The notes under the pieces were generated by a model. The model was given only the letters and a program-made list of their open reading frames with translations, made no database searches and was not told where the DNA came from. Shown here piece by piece: positions 63,660 to 64,000 of a stretch of 64,000 nt of DNA (position 1 is the stretch's first letter; each line of letters starts with the position of its first letter). The position numbers were made by a program, and so were the translations under genes. This DNA is from Thermodesulfobacteriota bacterium (lineage in GTDB: Bacteria; Desulfobacterota_D; UBA1144; Nemesobacterales; UBA2774), in assembly GCA_040754335.1 (NCBI GenBank), contig JBFMCV010000005.1, positions 62,001 through 126,000 of the forward strand. Reading direction: 5' to 3'.

Positions 63660-64000
63660 CTAACCTTCCAGGTGCTCGAACTGCTCCTTGAGGTTGTGGA
63701 CTACATTCGGGTCGGCGAGTGTCGTAGTATCGCCGAGGACGGCCCCTTCGGCGATGTTCTTGAGGAGACGCCTCATTATCTTTCCGCTCCTCGTCTTCGG
63801 AAGCTCGGCTGTAAATATTATCTCGTCCGGCTTCGCAATCGCCCCTATCTTCTTGGCGACGTGGTTTCTCAATTCTTCAGTAATGCCGTCATGATGCCTC
63901 GCGCTCTTCTTTAGCGTCGTGAATGCGACTATGGCCTGCCCCTTGAGCTCGTCGTGCCTGCCGATGACGGCGGCCTCGGCGACCGAGTGATGGTCGACGA
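63660..64000 (-). CDS. acs: Acetyl-CoA synthetase, C-terminal part (5' end outside window)
   Basis: 113 residues of the C-terminus are present. [20 protein letters not shown] and [20 protein letters not shown] are diagnostic; the Lys in SGKIMRR is the catalytic residue that is acetylated in bacterial Acs (inhibited by Pat, reactivated by CobB). The C-terminal domain closes over the active site. It forms acetyl-CoA from acetate and ATP. The N-terminal 80% of the gene lies beyond the right edge. Confidence 0.92.
   Translation of the reverse strand, partial: VDHHSVAEAAVIGRHDELKGQAIVAFTTLKKSARHHDGITEELRNHVAKKIGAIAKPDEIIFTAELPKTRSGKIMRRLLKNIAEGAVLGDTTTLADPNVVHNLKEQFEHLEG

Overview
The window reads as a chromosomal segment of a Gram-negative bacterium. 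It has many signal peptides, lipoproteins and outer-membrane beta-barrels, a DegP-type periplasmic protease, OmpA and SPOR domains, and a ClpS-ClpA pair. Gene content (membrane pyrophosphatase, Thi4-type thiazole synthase, DUF4331, fasciclin, SCP2, a FemAB-like DUF482 protein) and frequent AGG and ATA codons suggest a lineage around Thermodesulfobacteriota/'Deltaproteobacteria' or Dadabacteria. This placement is inference; no rRNA or other decisive marker is present. I see no insertion sequence, phage, plasmid or CRISPR array. Genes are densely packed on both strands with short operons.

Layout. 1-7.8 kb (minus strand): end of a DUF5996 gene, a PCuAC copper chaperone with an outer-membrane protein and a small exported protein, glycerol dehydrogenase, a membrane protein, a DUF938 methyltransferase and TypA/BipA. 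8.1-14.2 kb (plus): an ECF sigma factor with a cupin anti-sigma factor, then fasciclin, MsrB, DUF4331 and a His-rich TPR protein; three matching promoters (GATCC-N16-CGTATAA) tie this block into one likely envelope-stress regulon. 14.4-25.8 kb: PilZ, dynamin-like GTPase, DUF255 thioredoxin-like protein, a small acidic protein, MnmG, SCP2, sulfotransferase, a sigma-70 factor, SPOR protein, tRNA-Leu(CAG) and a PPOX protein. 25.9-31.6 kb: housekeeping run prs-rplY-pth-hppA and rpsF-rpsR-rplI.

31.6-52.4 kb is mixed: DUF4412, Thi4 with a Cys at the sulfur-donor position, a putative metallopeptidase, RidA, DegP, an FAD monooxygenase, VOC, an unusual OmpA protein, a FemAB-like protein, clpS-clpA, a zinc-ribbon protein, D-2-hydroxyacid dehydrogenase, TetR plus acyl-CoA dehydrogenase with a clear promoter/operator, Tag glycosylase, a GNAT and a DEAD-box helicase.

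52.8-60.9 kb is a metal-acquisition island, probably for zinc: a Fur-family regulator behind a consensus promoter whose -10 box overlaps a perfect 9-3-9 palindrome, CbiM-CbiQ-CbiO, a small His/Cys protein, a coiled-coil outer-membrane barrel, a ZnuA-like binding protein with its ATPase and permease, and a degenerate nuclease-like lipoprotein. A DUF3299 protein follows. The window closes with Trm112, an exported protein, L28, a DUF1232 protein and the C-terminus of acetyl-CoA synthetase. The two most interesting systems are the ECF/ChrR-like regulon at 8.1-14.2 kb and the metal island at 52.8-61.5 kb.
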